A stretch of DNA of 64,000 nucleotides from Lentzea tibetensis (lineage in GTDB: Bacteria > Actinomycetota > Actinomycetes > Mycobacteriales > Pseudonocardiaceae). The notes beneath the pieces are model-generated. The model did not search any database. It had not been told where the DNA came from and was given only the letters and a program-made list of their open reading frames with translations. This document shows positions 50,328-60,599 of this stretch, one piece after another (positions within the stretch are counted from its first letter, which is position 1; every line of letters begins with the position of its first letter). Location: assembly GCF_007845675.1 (NCBI RefSeq), contig NZ_VOBR01000014.1:62001-126000 (forward strand), written 5' to 3'. Made by a program: the position numbers and the translations under genes.

Positions 50328-51540
50328 TCCGCCGGTAGCGGTCGAGCGCCACCTGCCGCTCGACCGCGTGGTCCACCACCGGTTCCACGACCTCGGTGAC
50401 GTACCGGCGCACGTACTCGCCGTCGGGATCGAACTTCTCGGCCTGCGTCGCCGGGTTGAAGATCCGGAAGTACGGCGCGGCGTCCGTGCCGCAGCCCGCC
50501 ACCCACTGCCAGTTGTGCTGGTTCGACGCGATGTCGCCGTCGACGAGGTGCTTCATGAAGTGCCGCGCGCCCCACCACCACGGCAGGTGCAGGTCCTTCA
50601 CCAGGAAGCTCGCGACGATCATGCGCACCCGGTTGTGCATGAAGCCCTCCGCGAGCAGCTGCCGCATGCCCGCGTCGACGATCGGGAAACCGGTGCGCCC
50701 TTCCTGCCACGCGCGGAACAGCTCCAGGTCGTCGTCGTGCTCGATCCCGTCGAACCGGCGGTCGTAGTTCTGCCGCGCGGTTTCCGGCTTGTGCCACAGG
50801 ACGTCCGCGTAGAACTCGCGCCACGCCAGCTCGGAGCGGAACGCGCCGTCGCAGCCTGCGAGCAGCGTGCGCGGGTGCAGCACCCCGAACTTGAGGAACG
50901 CCGACAGCCTGCTGGTGGCGTCGAGGTCGGGACGGTCACGCGTCTCGTCGTAGTCCGGCAGCCGCTCGTCGCGGAACCTCTCCCACAACGCCATCGCGTC
51001 CGGCAGCGGTTCGGCCGCGGGAATCTCGTTGCCGCGCGGCGGTTCCATCCAGTCCACAATGGACGCGTCCGTGTCGGCCGGCGCGCGCCACCCGTGCGCG
51101 AGCCACGCGGTGCGGAACGGCGTGAAGACCTTGAACGGCGTGCCGTCCGCCTTGCGCACCCGCCCCGGCGTCACCGCGTACGGCGAGCCGGAACGCACGA
51201 GCTCGATGTCCCCCAACGCTTTCTCGACAGCCTCGTCACGGCGGCGGCCGTACGGCGCGCAGTCGGCGGAGATGTGCACGCTCGCGGCACCGACCTCACG
51301 CGCGACAGCCGGGACGACCTCGGCCGGGTCGCCGTGCACGACCATCAGCCGCCCGCCGAGCTGCTCGTTCAACGCGTGCAAGCACTGGTGCAGGAACCGC
51401 ACGCGCGCCTCGCCCGACGGCTTGAGCAGCCGGTCGTCGAGCACGAACAACCCCAACGCGCGTCCCGACCGTTCAGCGGCGGCCAGCAACGCGGGATGGT
51501 CGGCCGTGCGCAGATCTCGGCGGAACCACACGATGTTCAC
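50317..51540 (-). CDS. phrB: Deoxyribodipyrimidine photolyase (CPD class I type)
   Basis: This is a 407-residue DNA repair flavoprotein that splits cyclobutane pyrimidine dimers with light. The N-terminal photolyase domain starts NIVWFRRDLRTADHPALLAA. The FAD domain carries SRLSAFLKFGVLHPR, ELAWREFYADVLWH, GRTGFPIVDAGMRQL, MHNRVRMIVASFLVKDL and DIASNQHNWQWVAGCGTDA; the tryptophans of the electron chain are present. GTG start. It is somewhat shorter than E. coli PhrB (472). Monocistronic. Confidence 0.92.
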   Translation of the reverse strand: MNIVWFRRDLRTADHPALLAAAERSGRALGLFVLDDRLLKPSGEARVRFLHQCLHALNEQLGGRLMVVHGDPAEVVPAVAREVGAASVHISADCAPYGRRRDEAVEKALGDIELVRSGSPYAVTPGRVRKADGTPFKVFTPFRTAWLAHGWRAPADTDASIVDWMEPPRGNEIPAAEPLPDAMALWERFRDERLPDYDETRDRPDLDATSRLSAFLKFGVLHPRTLLAGCDGAFRSELAWREFYADVLWHKPETARQNYDRRFDGIEHDDDLELFRAWQEGRTGFPIVDAGMRQLLAEGFMHNRVRMIVASFLVKDLHLPWWWGARHFMKHLVDGDIASNQHNWQWVAGCGTDAAPYFRIFNPATQAEKFDPDGEYVRRYVTEVVEPVVDHAVERQVALDRYRRIRS

Positions 51541-51558
51541 CAGGTGAACCTACAAAGC

Positions 51559-51591
51559 ACGAAGCGCGCCTGCAGAACAGGCGCGCTTCGT
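51559..51591 (-). terminator. Hairpin terminator of citrate synthase gene
   Basis: ACGAAGCGCGCCTG (51559-51572) and CAGGCGCGCTTCGT (51578-51591) are a perfect 14-bp stem with a CAGAA loop, 16 bases beyond the gltA stop and before the photolyase start. Confidence 0.78.
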
Positions 51592-51606
51592 CAGTGCTCG
51601 GAACGA

Positions 51607-52920
<1,314 letters not shown>

Positions 52921-53050
52921 TCAAGTCCCTCTCAACGCTCGGACGGGGTGGCTGGTCAGCTTGGTCAGCCGGTCGTCTTGTGGACCACCCCGTTGGGATC
53001 CAGTCAGTTCTCGCACGTTAGTCGGCGGCACCAGAACCAAGTGAATGGCT

Positions 53051-53068
53051 GGTAGCTAGCGTGCTACC
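53051..53068. promoter_or_regulatory. Dyad upstream of citrate synthase
   Basis: GGTAGC (53051-53056) and GCTACC (53063-53068) with a 6-base loop lie about 130 bases before the gltA start, in the 180-base gap that must hold its promoter. A third GGTAG follows at 53073. Could be an operator. Confidence 0.4.
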
Positions 53069-53100
53069 CCACGGTAGTCCGTTCGTCGCGCTAATCCAGC

Positions 53101-54024
53101 TCACCGGACGGTGAGTTCGCTCGCAAAGGGTGGTTCGGCCCCGGCGCGAGAACACGTGATCGCGGCGGCCGCGGCGGCGAATGTGAGAGCTTCTGACCAT
53201 TCATCAGTTGTGAGTGCACGTACTTTTTCCACGGCCAGTGCGTCGTGTTCGTGCAGCCAGGCGAGCAGAGCGCCCTGGACCGTGTCCCCCGCACCGATCG
53301 TGTCGACCACGTCGACCTTCGTCGGCGGCACCTCGACGAGGTCGTTCCCGGCGAGCACGGCCAGCCCGTCGCCCCCCTTCGTGAGCACGACGGCGACCGG
53401 TCCCTGCTTCAGCCAGCCCCGTGCGATCTCGATCACATCACCGCCGTCGGCCAGCCATTTGGCGTCTTCGACGGACACCTTCAGCAGCCCGACGTCCGGC
53501 AGCCACGACCGGAACCGCGCCCGGTAGGCGTCCGGGTCCCGGATGAGCGCGGCCCGGATGTTGGGGTCGAGCACGGTCAGCACCCGGCCGCTCTCCCTGC
53601 GCAGGACCTGCTCGTACGTCGTCGCGCCCGGCTCGAGCACCAGCGAGAGGGTGCCGAGGGAAACCGCTTTCGCGCCCTCCGGCAGCGGGCCGGGATCGGT
53701 GACCAGCCGGTCCGCGGTGCCGTCGGTGTAGAAGGAGTAGCGGGCCGAACCGTCCTCGGCCAGCCCCACGACGGCCAGCGTCGTCGGCTCCGGTCCACGT
53801 TGGACCAGGTCCGTCCGCGCGCCCGACGCGTGCAGCCTGGCGATGAGCGCCTCACCGAAGAGGTCGGTGGACACGCGGGACAGGAAGCTCGCGGGCGCCC
53901 CGAGCCGCGCGGCGGCCACCGCGACGTTGTACGGACCACCGCCGAGGCGCGGCGCCAGGTCGGCGAGCTCGCCGTCGGTCACCGGCACCAGGTCGACCAG
54001 TGCCTCACCAGCCACCACGATCAC
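53101..54024 (-). CDS. PfkB-family carbohydrate kinase
   Basis: This is a 307-residue ribokinase-fold sugar kinase. Signature 1 lies near LGGGPYNVAVAAARLGAPAS and signature 2 is VDVVDTIGAGDTVQGALLAW with the catalytic Asp in GAGD. It resembles fructokinases and 2-keto-3-deoxygluconate kinases. The GTG start overlaps the TGA of the upstream TetR gene (GTGA). Substrate not certain; no sugar transporter adjoins. Confidence 0.9.
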   Translation of the reverse strand: MIVVAGEALVDLVPVTDGELADLAPRLGGGPYNVAVAAARLGAPASFLSRVSTDLFGEALIARLHASGARTDLVQRGPEPTTLAVVGLAEDGSARYSFYTDGTADRLVTDPGPLPEGAKAVSLGTLSLVLEPGATTYEQVLRRESGRVLTVLDPNIRAALIRDPDAYRARFRSWLPDVGLLKVSVEDAKWLADGGDVIEIARGWLKQGPVAVVLTKGGDGLAVLAGNDLVEVPPTKVDVVDTIGAGDTVQGALLAWLHEHDALAVEKVRALTTDEWSEALTFAAAAAAITCSRAGAEPPFASELTVR

Positions 54025-54605
54025 TTGGGACTCCCATCTCTCTGGAGCCCATCCAACAACAGTTCACCGAGCGCGGTGAACGCCTCGGCGTCCGAAACGC
54101 CCGCCCGTTTGGTGAGGACACCCGTCTGGATGCCCTCGATGAGCAGGCCGGCCATCTCGGCGAACAGCGTGGCGTGCACCTCGCGGAACACGCCCTCGCG
54201 CACGCCGTCCTGGATGAACGTGCGGATGCGCTCGGCGGCCGCGCGGGCGTTGCGCTCGTAGGTGGCGCGGGTCGGTGGGAACGCGCCGACGTCCTCGATG
54301 AACTTCTCGGAGGCCTTGCGCAGCTCCTGCGACGCGCCCGCGAGGTAGCTGCCGACGCGTTTGCGCACGTCGGTCATGGGTGCGATCTGCTGCTCGATGC
54401 GCCGGGCGGCGCCGCGGAAGTACAGCCCGACGATCTTGACGGCCAGCTGCTCCTTGCTGCCGGCGAGCGCGTAGAGCGTCGACTTGGAGCAGCGCAGGCG
54501 CGCGGCCAGGTCGTCCAGCGTGAAGTGGGCGAAGCCCTCCGCGAGGAACAGCGCCTCGAGCCTGGTCAGCAGCTCGGCCTGCCGCGTCGTGAGACCCCTC
54601 GTCAT
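54021..54605 (-). CDS. TetR-family regulator
   Basis: This is a 194-residue TetR repressor. ATG 54605 begins MTRGLTTRQAELLTRLEALF; the DNA-binding helix-turn-helix is FTLDDLAARLRCSKSTLYALAGS. The C-terminal ligand domain includes LFAEMAGLLIEGIQTGVL. Divergent from an acyl-CoA dehydrogenase gene with three AGTACT words between, and coupled to the kinase gene by GTGA. Fatty-acyl-CoA is a plausible ligand by context. Confidence 0.88.
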   Translation of the reverse strand: MTRGLTTRQAELLTRLEALFLAEGFAHFTLDDLAARLRCSKSTLYALAGSKEQLAVKIVGLYFRGAARRIEQQIAPMTDVRKRVGSYLAGASQELRKASEKFIEDVGAFPPTRATYERNARAAAERIRTFIQDGVREGVFREVHATLFAEMAGLLIEGIQTGVLTKRAGVSDAEAFTALGELLLDGLQRDGSPK

Positions 54606-54636
54606 ACCTGAGGAGCCTGCCACATCTAGTAGAAAC

Positions 54637-54674
54637 AGTACTCTGGTACGTCCTACAGTACTGCTGAGAGTACT
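54637..54674. promoter_or_regulatory. Three AGTACT sites between TetR and acyl-CoA dehydrogenase
   Basis: The 6-base palindrome AGTACT occurs at 54637-54642, 54657-54662 and 54669-54674, the first two within ACAGTACT, in an 84-base divergent gap. Three copies in 38 bases of 70% GC DNA is unlikely by chance. Probable TetR binding region. Confidence 0.6.
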
Positions 54675-54689
54675 CAACGGAGGTCGAGG

Positions 54690-55832
54690 ATGCCCGCCGA
54701 GCGGCTGCTGCCCACAACTGAAGCGGAAGACCTGATCGAGCTGGTCAGGGAGATCGCACGCGACGAGCTGGCGCCCCGTGCCGCCGCGGCCGAGGAGCAC
54801 GCGCAGTTCCCGCGTGAGATGTTCCGGCTGCTCGGCAAGAGCGGTCTGCTCGGTCTGCCGTACGCCGAGGAGTTCGGCGGTGGTGAGCAGCCCTACGAGG
54901 TGTACCTGCAGGCGCTCGAGGAGATCGGCTCGGCGTGGATGTCGGTCGCCGTCGGCCTCTCCGTGCACGTCATGTCCTGCTACGGGCTGGCGACGTTCGG
55001 CACGCGGCAGCAGCAGGAGCAGTGGCTGCCCGAGATGCTCGAGGGCGAGCTGCTCGGCGGGTACGCGCTGTCCGAGCTGCACGCCGGCTCCGACGCGGCC
55101 GCGCTGTCGACCCGTGCCACGCGCGACGGCGACGAGTACGTGGTGTCCGGCCAGAAGGCGTGGATCACGCACGGCGGCGTCGCCGACTTCTACACGCTCA
55201 TGGCGCGCACGTCGCCGGACGGCGGCAAGGGCATCAGCTGCTTCCTCGCGCCCGGCGTCGCGGACGGTCTGTCGGCCGCGACTCCCGAGCGCAAGATGGG
55301 GCTGACCGGCTCGGTGACCACCCAGCTGACGTTCGACCGGGTGCGGTTCTCAGCGGACCGCCTGATCGGCGCCGAGGGTGACGGCCTCAAGATCGCACTG
55401 TCCGCTTTGGACTCTGGCAGGCTCGGCATCGCCGCGTGCGCCGTCGGGCTGGCGCAGGCCGCGCTCGACGAGGCCGTGGCGTACGCCAAGACCCGCAGCC
55501 AGTTCGGCAAGCCGATCATGGAGTTCCAGGGCCTGGAGTTCCTGCTGGCCGACATGGCGGCGGCCGTCGACTCGGCGCGCGCGACGTACATCGCGGCGGC
55601 CCGGCTGCGCGACCGCGGCAGGCCGTTCCAGCGCGCGGCGTCGGTGGCGAAGCTCGTCGCGACCGACGCGGCGATGCGGGTGACGACGGATGCGGTGCAG
55701 GTGCTCGGCGGCGCCGGCTACACGCGTGACTTCCCGGTCGAGCGCTACATGCGCGAGGCGAAGGTGCTGCAGATCTTCGAGGGCACCAACCAGATTCAGC
55801 GACTGGTGATCGGCCGGTCGCTGAGGAAGTAG
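54690..55832 (+). CDS. Acyl-CoA dehydrogenase
   Basis: This is a 380-residue FAD-dependent acyl-CoA dehydrogenase of fatty-acid or branched-chain catabolism. It has the FAD/substrate signature GGYALSELHAGSDAAALSTR, WITHGGVADFYTLMART, RSQFGKPIMEFQGLEFLLAD, VQVLGGAGYTRDFPVERYMR and the catalytic Glu in LQIFEGTNQIQRLVIGR. GGAGG precedes ATG 54690. It is likely repressed by the divergent TetR. Confidence 0.95.
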   Translation: MPAERLLPTTEAEDLIELVREIARDELAPRAAAAEEHAQFPREMFRLLGKSGLLGLPYAEEFGGGEQPYEVYLQALEEIGSAWMSVAVGLSVHVMSCYGLATFGTRQQQEQWLPEMLEGELLGGYALSELHAGSDAAALSTRATRDGDEYVVSGQKAWITHGGVADFYTLMARTSPDGGKGISCFLAPGVADGLSAATPERKMGLTGSVTTQLTFDRVRFSADRLIGAEGDGLKIALSALDSGRLGIAACAVGLAQAALDEAVAYAKTRSQFGKPIMEFQGLEFLLADMAAAVDSARATYIAAARLRDRGRPFQRAASVAKLVATDAAMRVTTDAVQVLGGAGYTRDFPVERYMREAKVLQIFEGTNQIQRLVIGRSLRK

Positions 55833-55852
55833 CACTGAGGAAGTGAGACCAG

Positions 55853-55921
55853 GGGGTGGGCAGGGCCCCGCGAGGCGCCTGACAGCACGACGTCGCGCCC
55901 GTGGGACGACCCGCCCACCCC
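55853..55921. terminator. Long-stem structure between convergent genes
   Basis: GGGGTGGGC (55853-55861) and GCCCACCCC (55913-55921) enclose 51 bases that contain further GC-rich pairing. It fills the gap between the convergent acyl-CoA dehydrogenase and amidohydrolase genes and may terminate both. Confidence 0.5.
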
Positions 55922-55931
55922 GATATAAAGA

Positions 55932-57146
55932 TCAGGACTCGCGGTAGTAGGGGTCGGCGACGACGCCCTCACCGAGCTCCTCGGAGAACGTGTAGACCTC
56001 GCGGCCCTGCACGAACACCCGCAGCGCGCGGCTCATCACGTCGAGCGGGTCGCCGGACCAGATGACGACGTCCGCGTCGAGACCGGGCTTGAGCGCGCCG
56101 ACCCGGTCGTCCAGGCCCATGATCCGGGCCGGGTTGATCGTGATCGACCGCAGCGCGACGTCGCTGTCCAAGCCCTCCTTGACGGCGAGCGTCGCCTGGT
56201 GGACCAGGAAGTGGATGGGCACGACCGGGTGGTCCGTGGTGATCGCCAGCTCGATGCCCGCCCGCGCGAGGATGCCGGGGTTGCGCAGCGAGCGGTGGCG
56301 CAGCTCCACTTTGGACCGCGTGGTGAACAGCGGCCCGATGATCACCGGGATCTGCTTCTCCGCCACGACGTCCGCGATCAGGTGCGCCTCGGTGCCGTGG
56401 TTGAGGATCAGCTTGTAGCCGAACTCCTCGGACAGGCGGATGGCCGTCGCGATGTCGTCGGCGCGGTGGGCGTGCTGGCACCACGGCAGCTCGCCGTCGA
56501 GCACGCGCACCAGCACCTCGCACGTCTCGTCGCGGTCGAACGGCTTGCCGTCGGACTGCGCCTCGGCCCGCTTCGCCTTGTAGTCCTGCGCCTTGATCAG
56601 CGCGTCCCTGATGACCGCGGTGACGCCCTGCCTGGTCGACGGGACCTTCTTCTGGTCGCCGTAGACGCGCTTGGGGTTCTCGCCGAGCGCGGACTTCACC
56701 GAGACGGGCTCGCGCATCAGCATCTCGTCGACCGTGCGGCCCCAGCACTTCACGGCCACGGTCTGGCCGCCGATCGGGTTGCCGGAGCCCGGCTTGATCA
56801 CCGCGGTGGTGACGCCACCGGACAACGCGTCGGCGAAGCCCAGGTCAGCGGGGTTGATCGCGTCCAGCGCCCGCATCCGCGCGCCGATCGGGTCGGTCAT
56901 CTCGTTGGTGTCCTGACCGGCCCAGCCCTCGGCCTCCTCGTGCACGCCGAGGTGCCCGTGCGCCTCGACGAAGCCGGGCAGCACCCACGAGCCGTCCGCG
57001 TCGACGACGGTCGCGCCGTCCGGCACCTCGACCGACCCGGCCGGTCCGACGGCGACGATCCTGCCGTCCTCGATGAGCACGGTCCCGCCGTCGATGGGCT
57101 CGCCTTCGACCGGGACGACGTATCCGCCAGTGATCGCGATTGTCAT
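55932..57146 (-). CDS. Imidazolonepropionase-like amidohydrolase
   Basis: This is a 404-residue metal-dependent amidohydrolase. LPGFVEAHGHLGVHEE has the HxH metal pair, LPWCQHAHRADD and LILNHGTEAHLI give further histidines, and ITTDHPVVP the late Asp. The end SGDPLDVMSRALRVFVQGRE is typical of the imidazolonepropionase/prolidase-like group. The start ATG 57146 adjoins a palindrome. The natural substrate is not known. Confidence 0.88.
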   Translation of the reverse strand: MTIAITGGYVVPVEGEPIDGGTVLIEDGRIVAVGPAGSVEVPDGATVVDADGSWVLPGFVEAHGHLGVHEEAEGWAGQDTNEMTDPIGARMRALDAINPADLGFADALSGGVTTAVIKPGSGNPIGGQTVAVKCWGRTVDEMLMREPVSVKSALGENPKRVYGDQKKVPSTRQGVTAVIRDALIKAQDYKAKRAEAQSDGKPFDRDETCEVLVRVLDGELPWCQHAHRADDIATAIRLSEEFGYKLILNHGTEAHLIADVVAEKQIPVIIGPLFTTRSKVELRHRSLRNPGILARAGIELAITTDHPVVPIHFLVHQATLAVKEGLDSDVALRSITINPARIMGLDDRVGALKPGLDADVVIWSGDPLDVMSRALRVFVQGREVYTFSEELGEGVVADPYYRES

Positions 57147-57147
57147 G

Positions 57148-57162
57148 GTTAGCTACGCTAAC
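57148..57162. promoter_or_regulatory. GTTAGC-TAC-GCTAAC palindrome
   Basis: Perfect 6-bp arms around a 3-base centre directly upstream of the amidohydrolase ATG (57146) and about 70 bases before the divergent secreted hydrolase gene. A regulator could affect both. Confidence 0.5.
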
Positions 57163-57230
57163 AAAGAATCAGCGTCTCGACAGCTTCAACCAGCCCAAAG
57201 TTGCACGTGAGAGCGCGACCATCCCGTGCT

Positions 57231-58973
57231 GTGAAAACACTCGTCACCCTGCTCCTGCTCGGGCTCACACCGCCCTCGCCTGCCGCGCCCCAGCTGACCC
57301 AGCCGATCTACTCGTACGCGGACGCGATCCGCGAGACGGTGTACGTCGAGTCGACGATCGACGGCGACGGAGACGGCCGGCTCGACCGGATCGTCGCGGA
57401 CGTCATCCGGCCGAGAACGACCAAGAAGATCCCGGTGCTCATGGGCGCGTCGCCGTACCACGCGCCGTGGAGCAACATGACCGCGTTCAACGAGGACCAG
57501 GTCGTGCCGCACGACTCGGGCCACAAGGACCTGGTCGACGACGGGCACCCTGACCTGTTCCCGTACTTCTACGACAACTACTTCGTGCCGCGCGGCTACG
57601 CCGTCGTCGCGGTGGACATGGCGGGCACGCGGTTCTCCGAGGGCTGCCCGGACCTCGGCGGCCCGAACGAGGTGCTCGGCACCAAGGCGGTCATCGACTG
57701 GCTGGGCGGCAGGGCGAAGGCGTTCGACCGCGACGGCAGGCGGGTCACGCCGGACTGGACGACCGGCAACGTCGGCATGTACGGCACGTCGTGGGACGGC
57801 ACCCTGCCCCAGTACGTCGCCACGACGGACGTGCCGAACCTGAAGACGATCGTGCCGAACGGGGCGATCTCCAGCTGGTACGACTACACGCGCGTGGACG
57901 GGATCAAGCGCAGCCCCGACCACGCGGACTGGCTCGCGGACCTCGTGATGAGCACGCAGTCGCGGCCGAAGTGCGCCGAGGAGCACGCCGAGCTCGTGCG
58001 GCGGGCCGAGCAGAACGCCGACTACAACTCGTTCTGGGCAGAGCGGAACATCACCGATGACGCGCACAAGGTCAAGGCCGCGGTGTTCGCGATCCACGGC
58101 CTCAACGACACCAACGTGACCACGCGCCACTTCAGCCGCTGGTGGCAGAACCTGAAGGCGCCGCGCAAGCTCTGGCTGTCGCAGAGCGGGCACGCCAACC
58201 CGCACTACTTCGCGCCCGACCGCTACGTCGCGACCGTGCACCGCTGGTTCGACCACTGGCTGCGGGGCATCGACACCGGCATCATGCGCGAGCCCGCCGT
58301 CGACGTGGAGCGCTCGCCCCAGATCTGGGAGTCCAGCCGGACCTGGCCCGTGCCCGGCACCCAGCGAACGATCGCGCTGGGCGGGCAGGTGTTCACCGAC
58401 GACCCGGAGCTGACCCGCGACCAGCTCGTCGGGCCGGAGGGCGAGGGTCACCGGCTGCTGCACGTGACCGAGCCGCTGACCTCCGACTCGAGGATGAGCG
58501 GCACCCCGAAGATCACGCTGCGGGTATCCGCGAACGTGCCCAACACACCGCTGAACGCGTTCCTCGTCGACCTCGGTGAGGACACCCGCGTCGTCGACGA
58601 CGGATGGGGCCTGCAGGTGGTCGCCGGGCCCGAGCGGTGCTTCGGCGAGGGGCTCGGCGCGGACACCGGTTGCTACCGGAACTACGAGTACGCGACGAAG
58701 ACGGCCCCGTACCGGATCGTCACCCGCGGCACGCTGGACGCGGCGCACCGCTACACGCTGAGCCGCGCCTTCCCGCTCACGCCGGGCGTGCCGGAGACGT
58801 TCCGCTGGGAGCTCCAGCCGAACGACTACGTCTTCAAGGCGGGACACCGCATCGGCGTGGTGATCGCGGCGAACAACGCGGCGGGCCCCTCGTGGCCCTA
58901 CCGGCCTGCCCAGCCGTCCGGCGAGATCACCGTGAGGAGCGGATCGATCAGCCTGCCCATCGCACGGCGCTAG
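57231..58973 (+). CDS. Secreted CocE/X-Pro dipeptidyl-peptidase-type hydrolase
   Basis: This is a 580-residue exported serine hydrolase. The preferred GTG 57231 gives VKTLVTLLLLGLTPPSPAAP, a signal peptide; GTG 57207 or TTG 57201 are also in frame. The alpha/beta-hydrolase domain has nucleophile Ser in GMYGTSWDGTLPQ, Asp in IHGLNDTNV and His in SGHANPHY. The C-terminal jelly-roll domain (about 370-580) is the X-Pro peptidase C-terminal fold, ending GHRIGVVIAANN. It could cleave X-Pro peptides or esters. It is divergent from the amidohydrolase. Confidence 0.88.
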   Translation: MKTLVTLLLLGLTPPSPAAPQLTQPIYSYADAIRETVYVESTIDGDGDGRLDRIVADVIRPRTTKKIPVLMGASPYHAPWSNMTAFNEDQVVPHDSGHKDLVDDGHPDLFPYFYDNYFVPRGYAVVAVDMAGTRFSEGCPDLGGPNEVLGTKAVIDWLGGRAKAFDRDGRRVTPDWTTGNVGMYGTSWDGTLPQYVATTDVPNLKTIVPNGAISSWYDYTRVDGIKRSPDHADWLADLVMSTQSRPKCAEEHAELVRRAEQNADYNSFWAERNITDDAHKVKAAVFAIHGLNDTNVTTRHFSRWWQNLKAPRKLWLSQSGHANPHYFAPDRYVATVHRWFDHWLRGIDTGIMREPAVDVERSPQIWESSRTWPVPGTQRTIALGGQVFTDDPELTRDQLVGPEGEGHRLLHVTEPLTSDSRMSGTPKITLRVSANVPNTPLNAFLVDLGEDTRVVDDGWGLQVVAGPERCFGEGLGADTGCYRNYEYATKTAPYRIVTRGTLDAAHRYTLSRAFPLTPGVPETFRWELQPNDYVFKAGHRIGVVIAANNAAGPSWPYRPAQPSGEITVRSGSISLPIARR

Positions 58974-58990
58974 GGCTCGCAAAAGCACTA

Positions 58991-59659
58991 CTAGGCCAGC
59001 CAGATGATGAGCGCCGCGAGCAGCACCCAGTGACACGCCCCGGCGATCGCGAGCCGTGCGGTCCGGCTATGAGTGAACAACCACGAGAAGCCCCAGCTGG
59101 CGGGGGCGAACAGCAGCAGCACGAGGAAGTAGCTGAGCGGCAACGGCCACACCTCCTCGCGCCACGGGTGATCCGGCGCCGCCGTCCAGAAGTAGACGGA
59201 GAAGAAGCTCACCAGGAACACGCAGAGGTGCACCGCGTACCTCGGCACGACCAGGCAGGCCGCCATCGGCAGAGCGGCGAGCGCCCAGCCCGACAGGGCC
59301 AGCGGAAGGGAGTAGCACCCGCTCGGCGTGCAGTACAGCGCGTCGAGCAGGCGGTCGACGGGCTCGAAGACGAACCCACCGACCAGCACACCGGCGAAGC
59401 CGAAAGCGACCGCCAGCCACACGACGCCCCTGGGAGGATCCTCAAGCGACCCCTCGCCGGCGGCTTCCACCTCCACCGGAGGGCGGTGGGTCGCTTCGGC
59501 TCGCACCGGCCGAACTGCGCGTCGTCGGCGGGGTTTCCGCGAAATCCCGCCCAACAGCGCACCCACGAACACAAGACCCAGCAGCAACCAGAAGCCGCGC
59601 CGTCTGGCGCCCGAGTCGTCCACGATCACCAGACGCGCGGCGACCCCGCTTTTGTGCAC
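58991..59659 (-). CDS. Integral membrane protein of unknown function
   Basis: This is a 222-residue membrane protein with about six helices (near 22-40, 80-100, 118-138, 142-160, 172-190, 202-220). A basic cytoplasmic stretch, RKPRRRRAVRPVRA, follows helix 1. A CTPSGCY motif in a loop could bridge. No family recognised. GTG start at 59659; 3' end is near the convergent secreted hydrolase. Confidence 0.75.
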   Translation of the reverse strand: MHKSGVAARLVIVDDSGARRRGFWLLLGLVFVGALLGGISRKPRRRRAVRPVRAEATHRPPVEVEAAGEGSLEDPPRGVVWLAVAFGFAGVLVGGFVFEPVDRLLDALYCTPSGCYSLPLALSGWALAALPMAACLVVPRYAVHLCVFLVSFFSVYFWTAAPDHPWREEVWPLPLSYFLVLLLFAPASWGFSWLFTHSRTARLAIAGACHWVLLAALIIWLA

Positions 59660-59674
59660 TCGCCGGGCACCGCA

Positions 59675-60559
59675 CTACAGCGGACGGATGCCCCACCGGC
59701 CGCCCCAGGACTCACCCGGTGCCAGGTGAATGAGGCCGGTGCCCGAGTTCAGCGCGTCCGGCGGGCACGTCATCGGCTCGATCGCGCACGCGCGGCCCCG
59801 GTCCGGATACCCGTCGGGGGTGTAGACCTGGACCCAGCGGAAGTCCGGGTCGGCCCACACCTCGACGCCGGAAGCGGGGCCGCGCAGCACGTGGTGGATC
59901 AGCCCGTCAGAATCCGGTTCGCAGCCGCCGAAGGGGGTGTCGAGGTGCACGGTCCGCAACGGCCTGCCCGCGCGGAAGTCGAACTCGGTGCCCTCGACGC
60001 TCCGCGCGGGGCCGGTCGGCACCATGCGTTGCGGGTCGAGGTCGAGCACGGTCGTGGCGGCCAGGGTCAGCTCGCAGTCGTCGGTCTGCGCGTTGCCGGC
60101 CCTCGGGTACGGGTGCGTGCCGACGCCGAACGGGGTCGGCCCGTCACCGACGTTGTTGACGCCGTGCGTGACGGTCAAGCCGTGCTCGTCGAGCGCGTAG
60201 CTGACCGTGGTGTGCAGTGCGATGGGCCAGCCCGGCTGCGGCTCGATCGTCGTCTCCAGCACCACCAGCGACCCGGTGTGCTCGACGACGTCCCACGGCC
60301 TGCGCCGGACGAGGCCGTGGATCGCGTTGCCGCGCGCGGGTTCCGTGACGTCGAGGTGCTGGACGGTTCCGTTGAGCGACCACGTGGCGCCCGCGGTGCG
60401 GTTGGGCCACGGCACCAGGACGGAGCCCGCGCCCATCGGGGGTTTCTCGTCGGGGCCGAACGACTCGACGTACGGCACGCCGTCGGACTCGAACGACCTG
60501 AGCCCCGCGCCGACCAGCGTGATCACGGCGCTGGAGCCGCCGTATGAGATCCCCAACAT
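59675..60559 (-). CDS. Aldose 1-epimerase family protein
   Basis: This is a 294-residue galactose-mutarotase-fold protein. ATG 60559 begins MLGISYGGSSAVITLVGAGL. It shows LVPWPNRTAGATW (substrate Arg loop), NAIHGLVRRRPWDVVEH with the catalytic-region His, PFGVGTHPYPRAG with the second His, and CAIEPMTCPPDALNSG with the catalytic Glu. It interconverts sugar anomers, and is divergent from the MBL gene. Confidence 0.9.
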   Translation of the reverse strand: MLGISYGGSSAVITLVGAGLRSFESDGVPYVESFGPDEKPPMGAGSVLVPWPNRTAGATWSLNGTVQHLDVTEPARGNAIHGLVRRRPWDVVEHTGSLVVLETTIEPQPGWPIALHTTVSYALDEHGLTVTHGVNNVGDGPTPFGVGTHPYPRAGNAQTDDCELTLAATTVLDLDPQRMVPTGPARSVEGTEFDFRAGRPLRTVHLDTPFGGCEPDSDGLIHHVLRGPASGVEVWADPDFRWVQVYTPDGYPDRGRACAIEPMTCPPDALNSGTGLIHLAPGESWGGRWGIRPL

Positions 60560-60599
60560 GTTGCAGAAGAGTACGGGTCCGAGGAGGAGATTCGCGCCC

